Source: Christensenella sp. UBA7588 (lineage in GTDB: Bacteria > Bacillota > Clostridia > Christensenellales > CAG-917). Taken from it: a stretch of 64,000 nt of DNA. This document shows positions 16,901 to 31,900 of the stretch, one piece after another; within the stretch, counting starts at the first letter, position 1, and every line of letters starts with the position of its first letter. Made by a program: the position numbers and the translations under genes. Below the pieces are notes generated by a model. It worked only from the letters and a program-made list of their open reading frames with translations. It was not told where the DNA came from and did not search any database. The stretch covers positions 1 through 64,000 of the forward strand of contig DLKM01000010.1 of the NCBI GenBank assembly GCA_002478945.1, read 5' to 3'.

Positions 16901-19900
16901 CAATCTCAGCGAACTCGAAGTGGGCGTATTCCTCGGTTTGGGAAGCAGCCTCAACGCAGACCTTACTATAGTCGGCATTACGGCAGGTCTTTCCGACAAC
17001 TGCACGAAATATCTCGACGAGAGCAAAATCCCCGAGTATCTCGAAATCTTGAATTATCCTTACATCTCGCTCGATTTGAGTCTCGGCCTCGATTTCGAAG
17101 CGGACCAAGGCACCACGAAGATGCAATTCGGCATTGCCGGAACGCACTGGTACAACGAAGCTACGGGCGAATTCGTGGAAATTACAAAAGCCACTCCCGT
17201 ACCCACCGGTTATCTCGGAAAACTCTATTATTTCGACCAAGAAACTCAAAAATACGTTGTCGAAACTCTCAATACGACGGACTTCACGTTTGAGAGAAGA
17301 ATGGATATAAATTACGAACTTCGCGTGGCAGGTCAAATCGACCTCTCTCCGATTATCGCATATCTGTTCGGCAACCCCGAAATAAGCACCAAAGACAACG
17401 CTACGTCTTTGCTTATCGAGCTTACGGGACGCAAATTCGAGAACGATACGAAAGTCCTTCTCGGTTTGTACTACACGGGCAGCCAACTTTACGTTGACGC
17501 AAGCAACTTCGGTATCGGCAAGATTAAGACGAATATCGACCTTTACGATTTGATTCTCAATCTGCTTGCAAAAGATTCCGTTATCGGCATCAACGGCAAC
17601 GGTTTGGTTTCCGACGCATTGACGGCTGACGATTCTCAACCCGTCGACGCAAAGGCAAAGAGACAACTCGCTTTGTCTATCGTCGCGTTGCTGTCGTCCG
17701 ACAGCCTCAAAATCGAGCTTGCAAAAGGCTTGACTGAACTCGTTTACGAGCTTATCGGCGTTGACGCGAACGACATTACCGCGTGGATAGATATTGCTTG
17801 GGACGAACTCGAAAAGCACGACGGCAAATTCTTCAGAGTAGAAGGTTCCGTCAACAACGTAAACGGTCAAACCGCAGGCAAGGCGCAAATTTACGGCGAA
17901 ACGATAAGCCTCAGACTCGGCAACAAGCAAGGTCCGACGCATTGGCTCGGCGCAGACGGCGTTTACTACGATAAGAACGAAAAACCCGTTCCCGAAAACT
18001 ACAACGGCAAGTTCTATTATATGTGGTTCGGTACTCCTCAAGAGTATTCGTCCGAAATATTGATTGACCGCAACGGCGACGGCAACACCGTTTCTTTGGG
18101 CAAATATTTGCAAGAAGGCAACTTCGACGACGCAAACTTGTTCAACGAAAGCGGCGACGTTACCATTCCCAACGTGTTTGCGGAGATAAAAGGCACGATT
18201 TCAATCGGTGCGGACGCAGGTAACGAAGTGTGGACGATAGGCGAGTGGATTGCAAACTTCCTCGGCAACGACAATCCCGCTCTCAATTCCTTCGTCAAAG
18301 ACTTGCTCTTGCAATTCCAGACTCCTATCGAAGCAGGCGCGGACATCGGTTTCCGTATCGCGCTCAACGCTCGTTTCAACCCCGACGTGGCTATCGATTT
18401 GACGCAAAACGTCGCTTACGGAAAAATCTTGCTTACCACGCCCGTTCAATCGGACGCTAACTTCGCAGATTACGCCGAGATTTATAAACTCGACGACGAA
18501 GGCAAGAAATACGTTCTTTTGACCGACGTCGAACGCACGACTTATACGGGTCAGGCATTTGTCAAGTACTATAAAACGGACGGCATCGCTCTTACCGAAC
18601 TTAAATCCGACGCAACCTTCAGAGGCGAAGCGTTTATTATGGTCGGCGGATACGCCGTTAAAATCAACGTTACGAACGACAATGCGGACAAATATAAAGA
18701 CGTTACGCTTTATTCTCCCGCGTCGTTCCTCGATATTGCGTACATACTCTCTCACAGCGACCTCGCTATCGAACTTTACAACAAAGACATCGAGACCGTT
18801 GACGGTATGACGAACGCAGAAAAACTTCAATACGTTATTCTCGCTCTCCGCGTGGTTTACGCAGGCGAAGAAAACGGAAAGAGCGTAAGCACTTTGTATC
18901 TCGACCTCAAGGACGATTTCCACCTTGCGCTTACAAATATTCCGCTCGGCGAATTGCTCGGCGGTTTGCTCACGCCGTCCACGGATAATTCCGCAACGAC
19001 GTCGGCAGACGATACGACAAGCCCCGACATTATGGGCGTTATCGGCTCGTCGCTCGGTAACCTCATCAGCCATATCGGCATCGGCGAGGACGGCATCAAG
19101 GTCAACTTTGCTCAAGCAATGATTGTGACGCTCGTCAATATGCTTGCCGGTACGCAAATTTCCGCAGACGACTTCCTCAACCTCGATTCCGACAACAGTT
19201 ATCTGTCGTTTATATGGAATAACGACGTTCTCGGTCAAAGCGGTTACAAACTTGACCTCAAGGTCAAAGCAAGCCCCGTTTCTTTGGGAATCACGCTCAG
19301 CGACATCAACGTCGAGCTTGGCGCAACCGACGGTATTTTGCCTGAGGACTTCGACGCTTCCGTTTACACGAGTTACGAGAATCTCAACACGCTTTCTCTC
19401 AACTTGGAAATCGGTCTCGACCTCGCTTTGAAGAAACAAACCGAAGAAATTCGTCTTGAAAAATATCTCGACCTTCTCATTAAAGACCTCGGTCTCAAGC
19501 TCGGCATCGACTTCAAAGAGGACGTGCAATATCAACTCGGTCTCTCTCTCGGCGCGAACCTCGTTCTCAACGACCAGAATCGCTCCAGAATCGTGCTTGA
19601 AATCAAGAGCGAGAAAGACGACAAGAGCATCATATCCGTATACGTCGACGGCGGAGATATTTACTTCGACTTCGGCGCACTCGGCAGAAATCCCTTCTGC
19701 ATCAAGAATACCAACTTGAGCGAAGTGGTTTGCGAATACGTCAAAAAGTTGTTGGGCGACCTCAACGGCGTAATCGGCAAAGGTCAATCCGACGCAATCA
19801 CGGCGTCCGACGCAGCGCCTATGAGCGCAGACGAGAGAATGCAACTTATCCTCGGTATTTCCGAAGGTAAAATGAGCGTCCTCGTTATGCAAAACGTCAT

Positions 19901-22900
19901 CGTCGGCCTTATTGCCGCGCTCACATCGGGCGGACAATCCGACATCGACATCGCACAAGTCCTCGAACAATTCGACCTCGACCTTTCTGTCGACGTTGAT
20001 TTCCAACTTAAACCGAGCCTTAAACTCGACCTCAACCTCGACAGCAACCTTATCGGCGTAGGTTTGAGCGTAAGAGACCTCGCAATCGCGACGGGAGACG
20101 ATTCCGCTCCGCGCAAGACAATCGATAAGAAAGTCGACGACGCAATCGCAACGGGTAGATTTACGGAACTTAACAACGCTCACATCATAGCGGTCGATTT
20201 GAGCCTCATCGTAGACTTCTACGGAAGCGCGACGTACACCTATATCGACGACGAAAGAGAGTTGAGCAAGGTTATGCCTTCCGAGAGATTTATCCTCAAC
20301 GCGCACGATAACAGATTCGTTCAGAATCCCGACGGAAAATACGTGCGTCAAGGCTTTACGTTCGATAAACTTCTCGACGTAATCCTCGGTATGGACGGAT
20401 TGCAAAGCATCGCAAACACGATGTTGCCGCAAATCCGCATCACGACCGACAATCAGGAAATCGGTTTCGATACCGTTCAAAACGCATTCAGCGTCGGCTA
20501 TTTGCTCGAAAGACTCGGATTGAGCCTCGCACTTACCGACAAGATGGACGACGGTTTCAAACTCGATATAAACGCAAAACTCAATCTCAAAGCAATGGGA
20601 TTGGACGATTTGTCCAACGTTGACCTCGGCAATCTCGAGCTTGGCATAGGAACGATACTCAAAGGTCTCGAAGCGCACGTCGGTCTCGACTTTACCTACG
20701 AACTGGGCGATGAAAGCACCGCGAAGATTGATATTTACCTTATCAACGGCGTGGTTTACATCGACGCTCTCGGAGTGGGCGGACCTCGTATCCAAATCGA
20801 CGTTCTCGATTTGCTCGACAGCATCGGAGTATCTTTCAATTTGTCCTCGTCGTCCGACGCAATGGTTGCAGACGATACCACCGGTTCTTCCGTAGACGTG
20901 ATGGCGATCGTCAACAGCCTCATTAAGAAAGTCGTCGTCGCGGCAAGACCGTGGGACGTAAGCGTTCCCGAAAACGGCAACAGAATCGACAATATCGGAG
21001 TGTTCTTCAGAAGCAACGCAATCAACGATATTCTTTCGATGTTGCTCAAGGCTACGATAGATTCCGACCAAGTCGTTCTCGACGAAAGCGGCAGCGGCAT
21101 ATTCCTCTATCCGCAAACGGATATGTTCGGAGACGATATGCTTGCGCTCAAAGTTAAGGCGGCTTTGGCAAACAAGAAAGACCCCATCAAACAAAACAAC
21201 GGCGACGAGGAACAACAATATACCGTCGATTTCACGCTTGCTCTCAACGCACAGGTCAATCTCGAAAGCACCGACGATTATCAGAGTATGCTCGACGTGG
21301 ACGAATGCCGTAAATTCATCAACCTCAACGACTACGTCAACAACATCCTCGGACTTATAAGCGGCTACGGCGACGAAGTTTACGCAGTCGAGAAAGAACC
21401 CGTAACGAACGGCGTTTACTACGTGTTCAACGAGGACGCAAACGGCAATTACATTCTCAAGTCCGGCAAGTATCGTCCGATTAAAGAGGGCGAACAACTC
21501 GACGCAACCGTAAAACGTTACTCTCGCGGTTATGCGACCGTAGGTTTGCGCTTCGTAGAGAATGCGGACGGCGCATATGTGTTTGACGCGGCTACTGGTA
21601 ACTTCCGTCTCGCAACGGAAGGAGAAACTTCCGCTCAACGTTATGCTCTCGAGGACGGCAACGCAGTATACGCACTCGTATACACGCTCGACGCACAAGG
21701 CGCATACGCGTACGATAAAGATAAAGACATATTCGTTAACAAAGCGGACGCGCCCGCAGGCACGACCGAATATTATTCGCGTACGATGACGGCTTACAAA
21801 GTGGCTGACGCGGACGGCAATCAAGTCGTTGCGACCTCCAAAGACGTCAAAGTATACAAGAGAGCCGAAAAAGAAGTCTATCAAGACCAAAACATCGGCT
21901 TGAGCGTAAGCGGTCTCATTTACTTCAATTCGAGCAGTGCGGAAATCGTCAACGCAGGCGGTTTGATAAGCAATCTGTTCGGAGATATGATTATCAATTT
22001 GCAAACGTTGTCTGCGTTTAACGCAGGCGTCGGCGTGAGAGTATCCGCAAACGTCGACCTTGCCGCGCTCGATTTGCAAGGTTTGTTAAACGGCGGTTCT
22101 ATCGAGTCGTTTATCGCAAACAGCGACCTTGACAAAGTGGAACTCGCAATAGAATTTATTCAAGTTGCGGAAAACGGATTCTTTGCGGAATACGAAAACG
22201 GCGAACAAAAAGTTCTCGGTGGATTGTACCTCAATCACGGCACGCTCTATCTTGACCTTACCGAAGTGGTAGACACGGCGGAAAACTACTCCAAGATAGA
22301 CAACTTCGTAGAGTTTGCAAAGAAAGTCGTAGACAAGATAAACAGCATCGGCGGCGGTAACGGACAAGACGCGTCCGCGGCGTCCGACGAACAACCGAAT
22401 CTCACTCTCACTTCTGCGGTAAGAGACGCACTCGTATTGCTTGCATACAGCGATACTCAATTCCAGATTCAGTTGACCCGCGCATTGCTCGCATTCGTCA
22501 TCTCTGCGTTTATGCCCGACCTCGGCTCTGTTGACGACGTATTCAACGTGTTCAACATTTCCCTCGGCGTAGACTTCGGCAAGGCGGAATACAAGAGAAT
22601 CGCGGATTTGCCAAAAGAAGAACAAGAAAAGTTCAACAACGAGTACAGAAACGACAGATATAAGTACAACAACGACCCCGCGGCGGAAACCAACTACGTC
22701 GAAATCACGAATCTCGATACCTACTATCGCACCGAAAAGGGCGAGTACTATGCAGCAGACAGTTGCATTCTCTACACGAGAGACGAGGACGGTCGCTATA
22801 ACGTCGTCAAGACTTACGTTCCCGACGAAACTTATATCGCGCCTAACTCCGAATACGAGAAGATAGTAAGCGTTGCGTACGGCAAATATGTACACAAGAA

Positions 22901-25900
22901 CAGCAACTATTACGGTCTTGTCAGCTTCGGCGGAAACACGCAAAAGATAAGCCTCAAGAACTATAAGATGTACGTCTACGACGGAGACACTCGCGTCCAG
23001 ACCGATACTTATATCAACGATACGGCAAACGACTATTACACCTACGTTTTGTACAACGGGGAAAGAGTCAAAATCGAAAAAATCTACAAATACGAGTACG
23101 GTTACGTCCAAGACGTAAACGGCGAGTACTATCGCACGGTTGAGTTGTTCTCGTCTATGAGTCAATACTATCTCGGACTTGACCTCGCAATCGGTTGCGT
23201 AAATATGGGACTTAAGCTCGGCGGTTTGGATATTACAATCGGCGCAGGTAAGGAATTGTTGCCCGATTATATCCGTGACCAAAAAGCTCACTCCTACGTC
23301 AAGGGCGGAAAAGAATACGCCTACAACGAGGATATTCCGCAAGAGGACGTCGCGTTGGTCGAAGAAGTAAAGACCAATCCGTTCTACGACACGATTATCA
23401 CGCTTTCCTTCTCGGTCGAACTCGAACTCGGCATCACGGAAGGCACGCTCGACTTCGGAATGATTTTGAGCAGCATCATAGGCAATCTCACGGGTATCGT
23501 GGTTGAAATGCCCTCTACGACGAAGGGTTATTCTTCCGCGCACTTCAGACTCGACGTGTCGCTTATGCTCGACATCTACGACCTCACGAAGTCCGAACTC
23601 AAACTCGAGCTTATCAACGTTACCGAATCCGGTTACGAGAGCTTGTGGTTGGGTGCTTACTACATCAATAACACCGTCTATCTCAACCTCGAAGAAGCGT
23701 TCAACATTCAAAAGGTTGCAATCGGCGGTCTCAACATCGCGGAATTGCTCAAAGATTACATAATCGACTTCGATACGAGCAATTACTTCGATTACACCAA
23801 CAAAGCGAACACGAGTTCTTCGGGAGACGCTCTCGTTGCGACCGACGTATTGTCCGGCGGAGACGACGACATCGATTTCAGCAACAAAGACCTTGCTCTT
23901 GCATTGCTTATCAACAAAGATTTGCTTACGATTGCAATCGGCAATATGCTCTTTGAAACCATTTTGGAATACATCCCCGAAGGTTTGCTCGGATTCGACG
24001 TAAAAGAATTGTTCTACGAAGAAATTCAAGCCAACCTGAAGATAAAACTCGACACCGCAAACAAAGTCAACCTCGGCGTTTCTGCCGCAATCGGTCTCGA
24101 CGGCGAAAGATTCAACGCAATCGACGCAGACAAAGTTACGGGAACGCAAGACTTCAATTCCGCAAAATATTACTTCTTCGAGAAAGATGCGGAAGGTACG
24201 TTCGTGTCCGGCAACTCCGACCAGTATTTCCGTGCAATCGTACCCGGTACGAACGTTGCGGACGAGGTCAGATTCGCAAGATACAGAGTTGTAGATTACA
24301 ACCCCGTAACCAACGAAATCGTCGTCAAGAAAGTCGTAGACAACAAGAAGGGCGACGGCAGTGAAGTTTTGAGCGAGACGACGAGAAATATCGCTCTCAA
24401 CGACGAAGTCAGATTGTACGAATACGTCGCAGGTGCGGAAGCAAACAAATCTTACGTTTCCGACGGCGCGAAATACGATATGACGCTCGAACTCGCACTC
24501 GACATCAGAGACCTCGACATTGCGTTTACGAATTCCCGCACATACGTTCTCAGCGGAGACGAACTTGCGGAATACACCAACTTTGACGACGTCGACCGCT
24601 TCACGCTCGAAGAAACAATCGACATCTCCACGAGCTTCAAATACGGTAGCGACATCGATTTGAGCGCGGTTCTCGCAACGCTCTTGCCGGGCTTGACGGG
24701 AGAAGATTTGCTCAAGATTAAGTCCGAATCCGACACGAAGGGCGACGTTGACCGTTCGTTGCAACTCGTCGTTAAGGCGGATATTCAAGTTGCGGCATTG
24801 CTCAACTATTTCCGTACAGAACTCGTCAAATACGTTGACGACGGAGACCAATTCGACGGAGATATGGACTTATTCGTGGTTATCGACTTGCTCAAGAAGG
24901 TTATCGAAGAAGTGGGTAGCTCCGCTTTGACAGACCTCGTCGCAAACGTCGCAAGTTTCGTCAACCTCAGCGTAGTGCTTCAAACCAAGGGCGGAAACGA
25001 TACGGAATATCACGATATGCTCGGCATTTATATGGCGGGCGGTACTTTCGAATTGCTTACCGCAGAGGACATCGAAGACCCGACGAGCGAAGATTACGTT
25101 GCTCCGAGCGAGAGATACGACCATTACTTCGAGACGAAGAACGGCAGTTATTATCTCGATTCCGACGGCAAGTATAAACTTATCGAGTCCGAACAATTCT
25201 CAGGTACGAGATATTCTTACGATTCGAGCTATTGCTATAGCAATACTCAAGGCAGATACAAACGCGTCAACGGCGGTTTGTACGTCGACTTGAGCTACTT
25301 CAATATCCCCAGCGTCAAAGTAGACGCGAACGAAATCCGCAAACTCGTCACGAGCCTCTTTACGAGCGCAACGGCTTCAGACGCTATGGCGGCTGCGGAT
25401 GCAACGGCGGATGACGGAAAAACTCCTACGTTCCCGCTTGTAAAAGACGAGAGCATTCTCGAATATATCAGAGCGTTTGCATACGGTTTGCAAATCACTT
25501 CGAGATATATCAAAGTGCTTACTCAACCCGATTATATCAACAAGCTCCTCACGCTCTTGATGGGAGAGGACGCAATCCAATTCGAGGATAGCGAATTCCG
25601 CAACAAGTCCGCAGTGACGCTTTATACGGATAACACGAGATACTCTTACGAGACGAGAAAGAGCGTTATCGACGCATTCAAAGAGAAAGCAGACGCAATC
25701 GGCGACACGACGTCTCCCGAATACGTTGCGGAACGCAAAGCGTTGCTTGAAAAACTCTCTCGCTCCAAGAACTTGTTCAGCGTAGAAGAATACAAGGGTG
25801 CAGGCGCGTCCAAACAAGGACTCTACTATATCGACGACGACGGCGCATACGTCCAGAAGTCCGATATGGCAACCGTCGACAGAGTTGCTTACGACAAACT

Positions 25901-28900
25901 CGTCGAAGCGGGTACCAAGTCCTACTACGACGTTACGATGGTCAGAACGTACATCAGATTGCTCGATTCCGACCACAACGTAACCGACAATTACGTCTTG
26001 TACGCAGAGGCAAGCCAATCTCAAATCAACAACTGCGAGAAAGACTCGACGATGAGAACGGTTTACGGCGTATCCGTCCCCGTTTTGTACGTCAACAAAG
26101 AGGGCGTTAAAGCCGACGACGCAAAATTGAGCGTGGTTAAACCGCTTCAATCTCGCAACGCATTCATATCAATCGATTTGTTCTTGTGGGACTACGAAGT
26201 GTCTCTCAGCATCCTTGCGCCGAAAGTGGGCGTGACCAAGTTCCAATACGTCACGGGCGAGGACGCGGCAAAAGCTCCTTACTTCATCGACAACATCGCA
26301 TCGGGCGCACGCTATATCAATACAGACGAAGTCATCTACACGAGCGTGGATAAAGAAGCGGACGGTCTCGATAACTGGCAAATCGATTATTACGACGCAG
26401 ACGGCAATTTCAGTCAAGACAGATACCTTGCCGCACCGCGTTACTACGAGTACAAGAACAACTACTACGTCATCAACGACAAGACTTTGTACGTCCAGAC
26501 TGCGGACGGTCCTCAACTTGCGGCAAAAGACGGCACGTTCCCGAACTTCCTCGAAGAAATCGAAAACGGCAAGACGTATTTTGTCTCGACGGGATTCTCT
26601 CGCACGGAAATTCAAAGAACGTTCATTTACAAGCAAGAGAAGTACAACACCGAAAAGAAGATGTTGTTGTCCGATTTGCGCAAGCAACTCATTGCAAGCG
26701 GAATGAGCGAAGTCGAAGTTGACGCACAACTCAAACAATACAACGACGACCCGAGCAAATTCTGGATTAAGGTTCAACAAAACAGCTCTATCTTGCCGCC
26801 CGACTTCACGAGCGAGGAATATGCGGACTACGCATACAAGACTTACGTTGACACCGAAGACTTCTACTATCTGTCGTTGACGTTGAACGGAAACCTCTTT
26901 ATCCAAGCAGGCAAGATTTACTTTGCTTACAACGATTACAAGCAAGTGTACAATTCGCTCAACAATCCGACCGACCTCGAAGCGGAAATCGATACGGACG
27001 TTCTCAAGAAGATTGCATACAAGAAGCATCACGGAGACTACGTCCAAGTCACGGACGAAACCGAAATCGCCGCGCTCAAGAGTAAGGGACAACTTTACGT
27101 CTGGGTAAACAGCGCGCTCGGAGAGAGTTACGAAGGCATCAACGAAGCACTCGGCGACGTACTCGGTTCGTTGCTCGGCAATTTGAAGGGCAAGTTCCAA
27201 GTGACGGAAGATATGTCGTTCAATATCTACTTCACGTTGCGTCTCAACCTCGAATTCAAGCTCTATATCTTGCCGTCGTTCGGCATCGACATCAGAGACC
27301 TTGACGTGGCAATCGACGTATGGGGCGAACAGAACGACAAACTCGAAAACGGCGGATACGTTTCCTCCGTTGACAGAGATAACAAGAATTACAGCGGAAA
27401 ATTGCTCGACGGCACCAAACCGCATATTCTCGGTATCTATTACAACAACAACCAAGAGACGGGCAAAGCAGGCTTGTATCTCGACCTCGAAGCGTTGCTC
27501 GGCAAAGACGCAAAACTTTACGTCGATATGAGCAGTTATTCGCTTGAGGACGTAGTATCGGGTCTCGTGTCCTCAATCGGCAACAACGCAACCGACGCTA
27601 TGACGGCAGACGCAAATACAAATGCGTACAATCCCGATAAGCAAGGTTCGGACGCAATCGGCGCATACCTCAACTTCTTCACGAACGCAATCGCAATCAA
27701 CGTTACTTCCGGTTTCGTGAAAGTGTTGCTGAGAGAGTTGTTGCCAGACAACGCAAGCATTGCCGATATGCTACCCAACCTCAAGGTTTATATCAAACAA
27801 AATCTCAATCCGTACGATTTGACGATAGGCGCAATCTTGTTCAACGAACAAGGCGACATCCCCGTTGTCAACCTCGGCATAAACATCCAAGGTCTCAACG
27901 GAGAGCAAGGCAAGTCCTCCGCAATCGAATTCGGCAGAAAAGAAGATATTCTCGCACGTCAACAAGGTTCTGCGGACATCTTCTATTACGCAAACTTCTA
28001 TCGTGACAACGACAATACGGATTACGACAACTATTACGGCAAAAACTTCGACGAGAAAGACTACGTCAAACTCTTTAGAGGCACCGACGGCAACGATTAT
28101 TACGCCAAAGAAAACGGCGGATACGAACTGACGGCGCAAGGTAACGGTTTGTATGCGGTCACGGCAAAGGAAAACGGCGGATACGCTCTGTATAAGTCCG
28201 GAAACACCAATTACGGTCCCGAGGACAGATATATGCGTGCCGAAACCGTAATCGAAGAAATCAAGGAAAGCAGAAGATACTCTCTCGGTTCTCCTTACGT
28301 TACGGAATACGACAGCGTCGTTTACACCGACATCAACGGTCAATACGTTCTCGTCCAAGAAAAACTCAACAACCTCACGAGCAGCGATTACAGATACCTC
28401 GCTCTCAGCAAGCAGTTCGCCGCGTTCAACGGTACGCTCTACGTCCTTGACAAAGACAGCAACTACGTCAAAGTCAACAAGTCGCAAATTCAGGGCTACA
28501 CGGGTTCCGGCAACTTGCAATACGCAAAAGTAGGCACTTATGACGCAAACGCAACCGAAATCGCAAACGCCGTAGTATTCGAAGGTGTGACGTATTATCC
28601 CATCGATAAAGACGGCAACGGCTATACGGATATGTACGAGGCTGACGGATTTGCCGAATACACGACGGGCGCGAAACAGACGAGAAACGGGGAAGTTTAC
28701 GTCGGCGCATTGTACGTCAAGAACGCAAAGGGCGCATACGTCAAGAGCGGTCTCAACGCTGGCGATACGCTCGTAAGCGGCGTGACGTACTTCTATCCCA
28801 ACGCTCCCGAAAAAGCGTATAAGATAACCGACGACTTTACCAACTACGTCAAAGCGGTCGACATCAATCTCAAAGAATTGCTCGACGGTGCAAAACTCGA

Positions 28901-31900
28901 CATCGCGTCTATGCTCGGCGACCTCAAGACGGCTGAAATCGGTGCGTCTTTGAGCCTCGGAATGAAACTTTCCGACATCATCAACTGGACGTATCAACTT
29001 ACGAGATTCATCGACAACGAGTCTATCTGCGATTATCTGTACTTCATCGCATCGTCGTTGACCGACTACTATTCGTCCTTCACAAGCACGATAGGTCTCG
29101 ACCTCGACGTCAAAGTGTACTTGCAAACGAGCGGATTGTTCAGAATGATTGCAGGCGACACCACGGCAACGATTCTCGACGTCCTCGAAGGCGCGAAGTT
29201 GTATCTCGAGCTCACTTATGCAACCAACTATCACGGCGCAACCGCACCGAAGGGTTATTTGTGGGTCGAAATCAGAAACGGCAAACTTTATCTCAACGTC
29301 GACGTACACAAGATTGGCGAAATCGTCGGCTGGGGCGACTTCTTCTCCTACGGAGTGATTGACGGTCTCGATTTGAGCGCGTTGTTCGCAAGCGACGCGT
29401 CTTCGAGCGCAATGACGGCGGCGGATGACGAAGAAAACGAAAATACGGGAATTCTGCCCGCAAACATCTGGAATATCGTCAACGTCGTTCTCGGCAGATT
29501 GCTCATCGCAAACGACTTTATCACGGTCGGTCTCAACGAGACGATTTTGGCAGACCTCATCGGTATGCTCGCAGACAGCGACAGCGCGGTTCTTGCAGGT
29601 ATCGGTCAATTCTTGCCGAAACTTTACACGACAAACGATAAAGACACCAGCGGTATTACCGTAAACTTCTACGGCAATCAACCCAGCATCGATATTAACC
29701 TCGGCTTCAAGGTAGGCACGACGTTCTATCAAACCGTCGAGGAATATAACGAACAATACGGAGTCGGCGGCAGCCGCATCGCACAAGGCGAAGGCACGAC
29801 GTGGACGGATAAGATGACCACGTTCGTAAAGAACGGCGAAAATTACGAAATCGCAGATACGTTTGCACAAACCAACTACGTTCTCGTATCCACCGACGAA
29901 TATGCTCTCGTATCTTACGCATTCCCGCTCTGGACGGGAGACAAGTACTCCTACGACGCAACTACGGGCGAATTCGTGCTTGACAACGCAAACGGCGTAT
30001 ACCTCAAGCAAGGAGACTTCCGTATCGCGATTTCTCTCGGCAAGATTTATGCAAAGATAAACAAAGACTTCTCCGTCGACAAAGACGAGAAGATGGCCGA
30101 AAGAGACGAGGACGGCAATATCGTCCGCGATTCTGAAGGCAATGCGTCCTACGGACAATACGTAAGCATCAATAACGCAAAACTCAGCCTCGATATGACT
30201 ATCGACGTGTCCTTGTATGGAAGCGGCGACAATACGGACAATAAGAACGTAATCGATTTGAGCAAGATACTCGATTTGATTCTCGGTCTTATCAATCCCA
30301 ACAGCGCGATTTCCGGCTCCACGCTCCAAGTCATCATCAAGAACGCAATCGGTAACGACCAAGGTCCGTTCGTCAAGCTCAACCTTACCGCAAACGTCGA
30401 CCTCGAAAACTGGAGCGTCGAACTTGCGCTTCGCGTGAGAAGAAACACCGTTAAAGACGGCGAAACGACGCTTCTCGGCTTGTATCTCGTAGACGATAAC
30501 CTCTACGTCGATTTGCAAGGCTTGCTCGGCGAAACGGCAAAAGTTTGCGTAAGCGGACTCAACCTCAGCGGTAAGAGCGGTTTGCTTTACGGTTTGCTCG
30601 GCAAATACATCGGCGGTGCGGAAGGAGCTTCCACATCCGACGCAAGCGTTGCCGACTCGAGCGACATCGAGAAGATAGAGCAAACTATGAGAGACTATGC
30701 ATACTTTATGATTATGGTCAATCCGCAAAAGTTCTTGCTCCAAATCAACGCCGACCTCATCAACGTCATTTATCGCAAGATAATGCAAATCCGCAACCTC
30801 GACTATAGTGAAGATTTGCTCTCCGACATCGGCGACATTCTCATAAGAGGCGAGACTCGTAAGTACGTCCAGCTCACGGAAGAAGAAAAGACGACTTACA
30901 CGGGAGAAAGATTCCGTAAAGAAGGCAGCAACTACGTCTACGACCCGAACGGAGATTACAAGTACGAGTCAGGCTCGACGTCTACGAGCATCAACGTACG
31001 CTTCAGCGACGGCTTGTATTTCTGCCTCGATATACCTGCGGCTACGGTAAGCAAGCAGATAACGTCCATAAAGAGCGCAACGTCAAAATACGGTCTTGCG
31101 GAAAGCATCGCAAACAACGAATTCGGCGAACCTATCCTTGCGCTCGACCTCAACTCGCTTATCAACGGCGGAAGCATCGATTTGTCAAGCCTCAACTTGC
31201 CGACCATCGGTTTGAGTACGGAAATCAACGTCAAGATGAAGTCCGACAACCTTAAGCCCACGGACGCAAAGTATGAACTCTCGCTCGCACAATGGACGAG
31301 AGACCTCGTGGCAAACTTGCTTGACGGCACTTCCTTGCTCGGCACGTTCAAGAAGGCGTCCTCTATGACCGCCGCAGAACTTGCAAAAGCAGGCAATAAG
31401 ACTTACAACTACAACAGCTCGACTCGTTCGTACGACCTCGTAGAGGACGGCACCGGCGAATACAGATTCGTAATGGCTGACCTCAACATCACGATGGCGA
31501 GCGAACTTATCGAACTCAAAGTCAAGCTCAAAGCAAACCTCAACCTCGGCGCGATTATCGCGTACGGTATCGGAGGTATCTTGTACAGCGATATAGCGGT
31601 TGAAATCAGCGCGCTCAACAAGACTTTTATCAACCTCTACTATCTCGGCTCGTCCAAACTCAAACAAACAGGCCCCAACAACACTTGGGAATTGACGACA
31701 GACGATGACGGAGTGGTGTTCTCCGACGCAATCTACATCGACGCCAGCGGTTTGGGACTCGGAAAGATTAAGTTCCAAGGCATCAGCGGATTGCTCGGTG
31801 CATATCCGTATCAAAAAGTCAATCGCGACGCAATCACGAGCGACGACGCAGCGGCTAAGAGCAACGCTTCGACTTCGGACGCAGAAGCTCTCAACCTTGC

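Noticed and set aside
16711..18057. Tyrosine-rich modules as choline- or glucan-binding repeats.
   Set aside because: They share aromatic and Gly residues but not the GWxxxxGxWYYxxxxG spacing, so the assignment is not supported.
18201..22079. A 1,292-codon open frame on the minus strand inside the giant gene, and similar ones at 22086-24851, 27771-30788 and 35472-38081.
   Set aside because: They are antisense shadows. The giant gene avoids TTA, CTA and TCA codons, so stops are rare on the opposite strand. The products are Val/Arg/Phe-rich, have no domains and lack ribosome sites.
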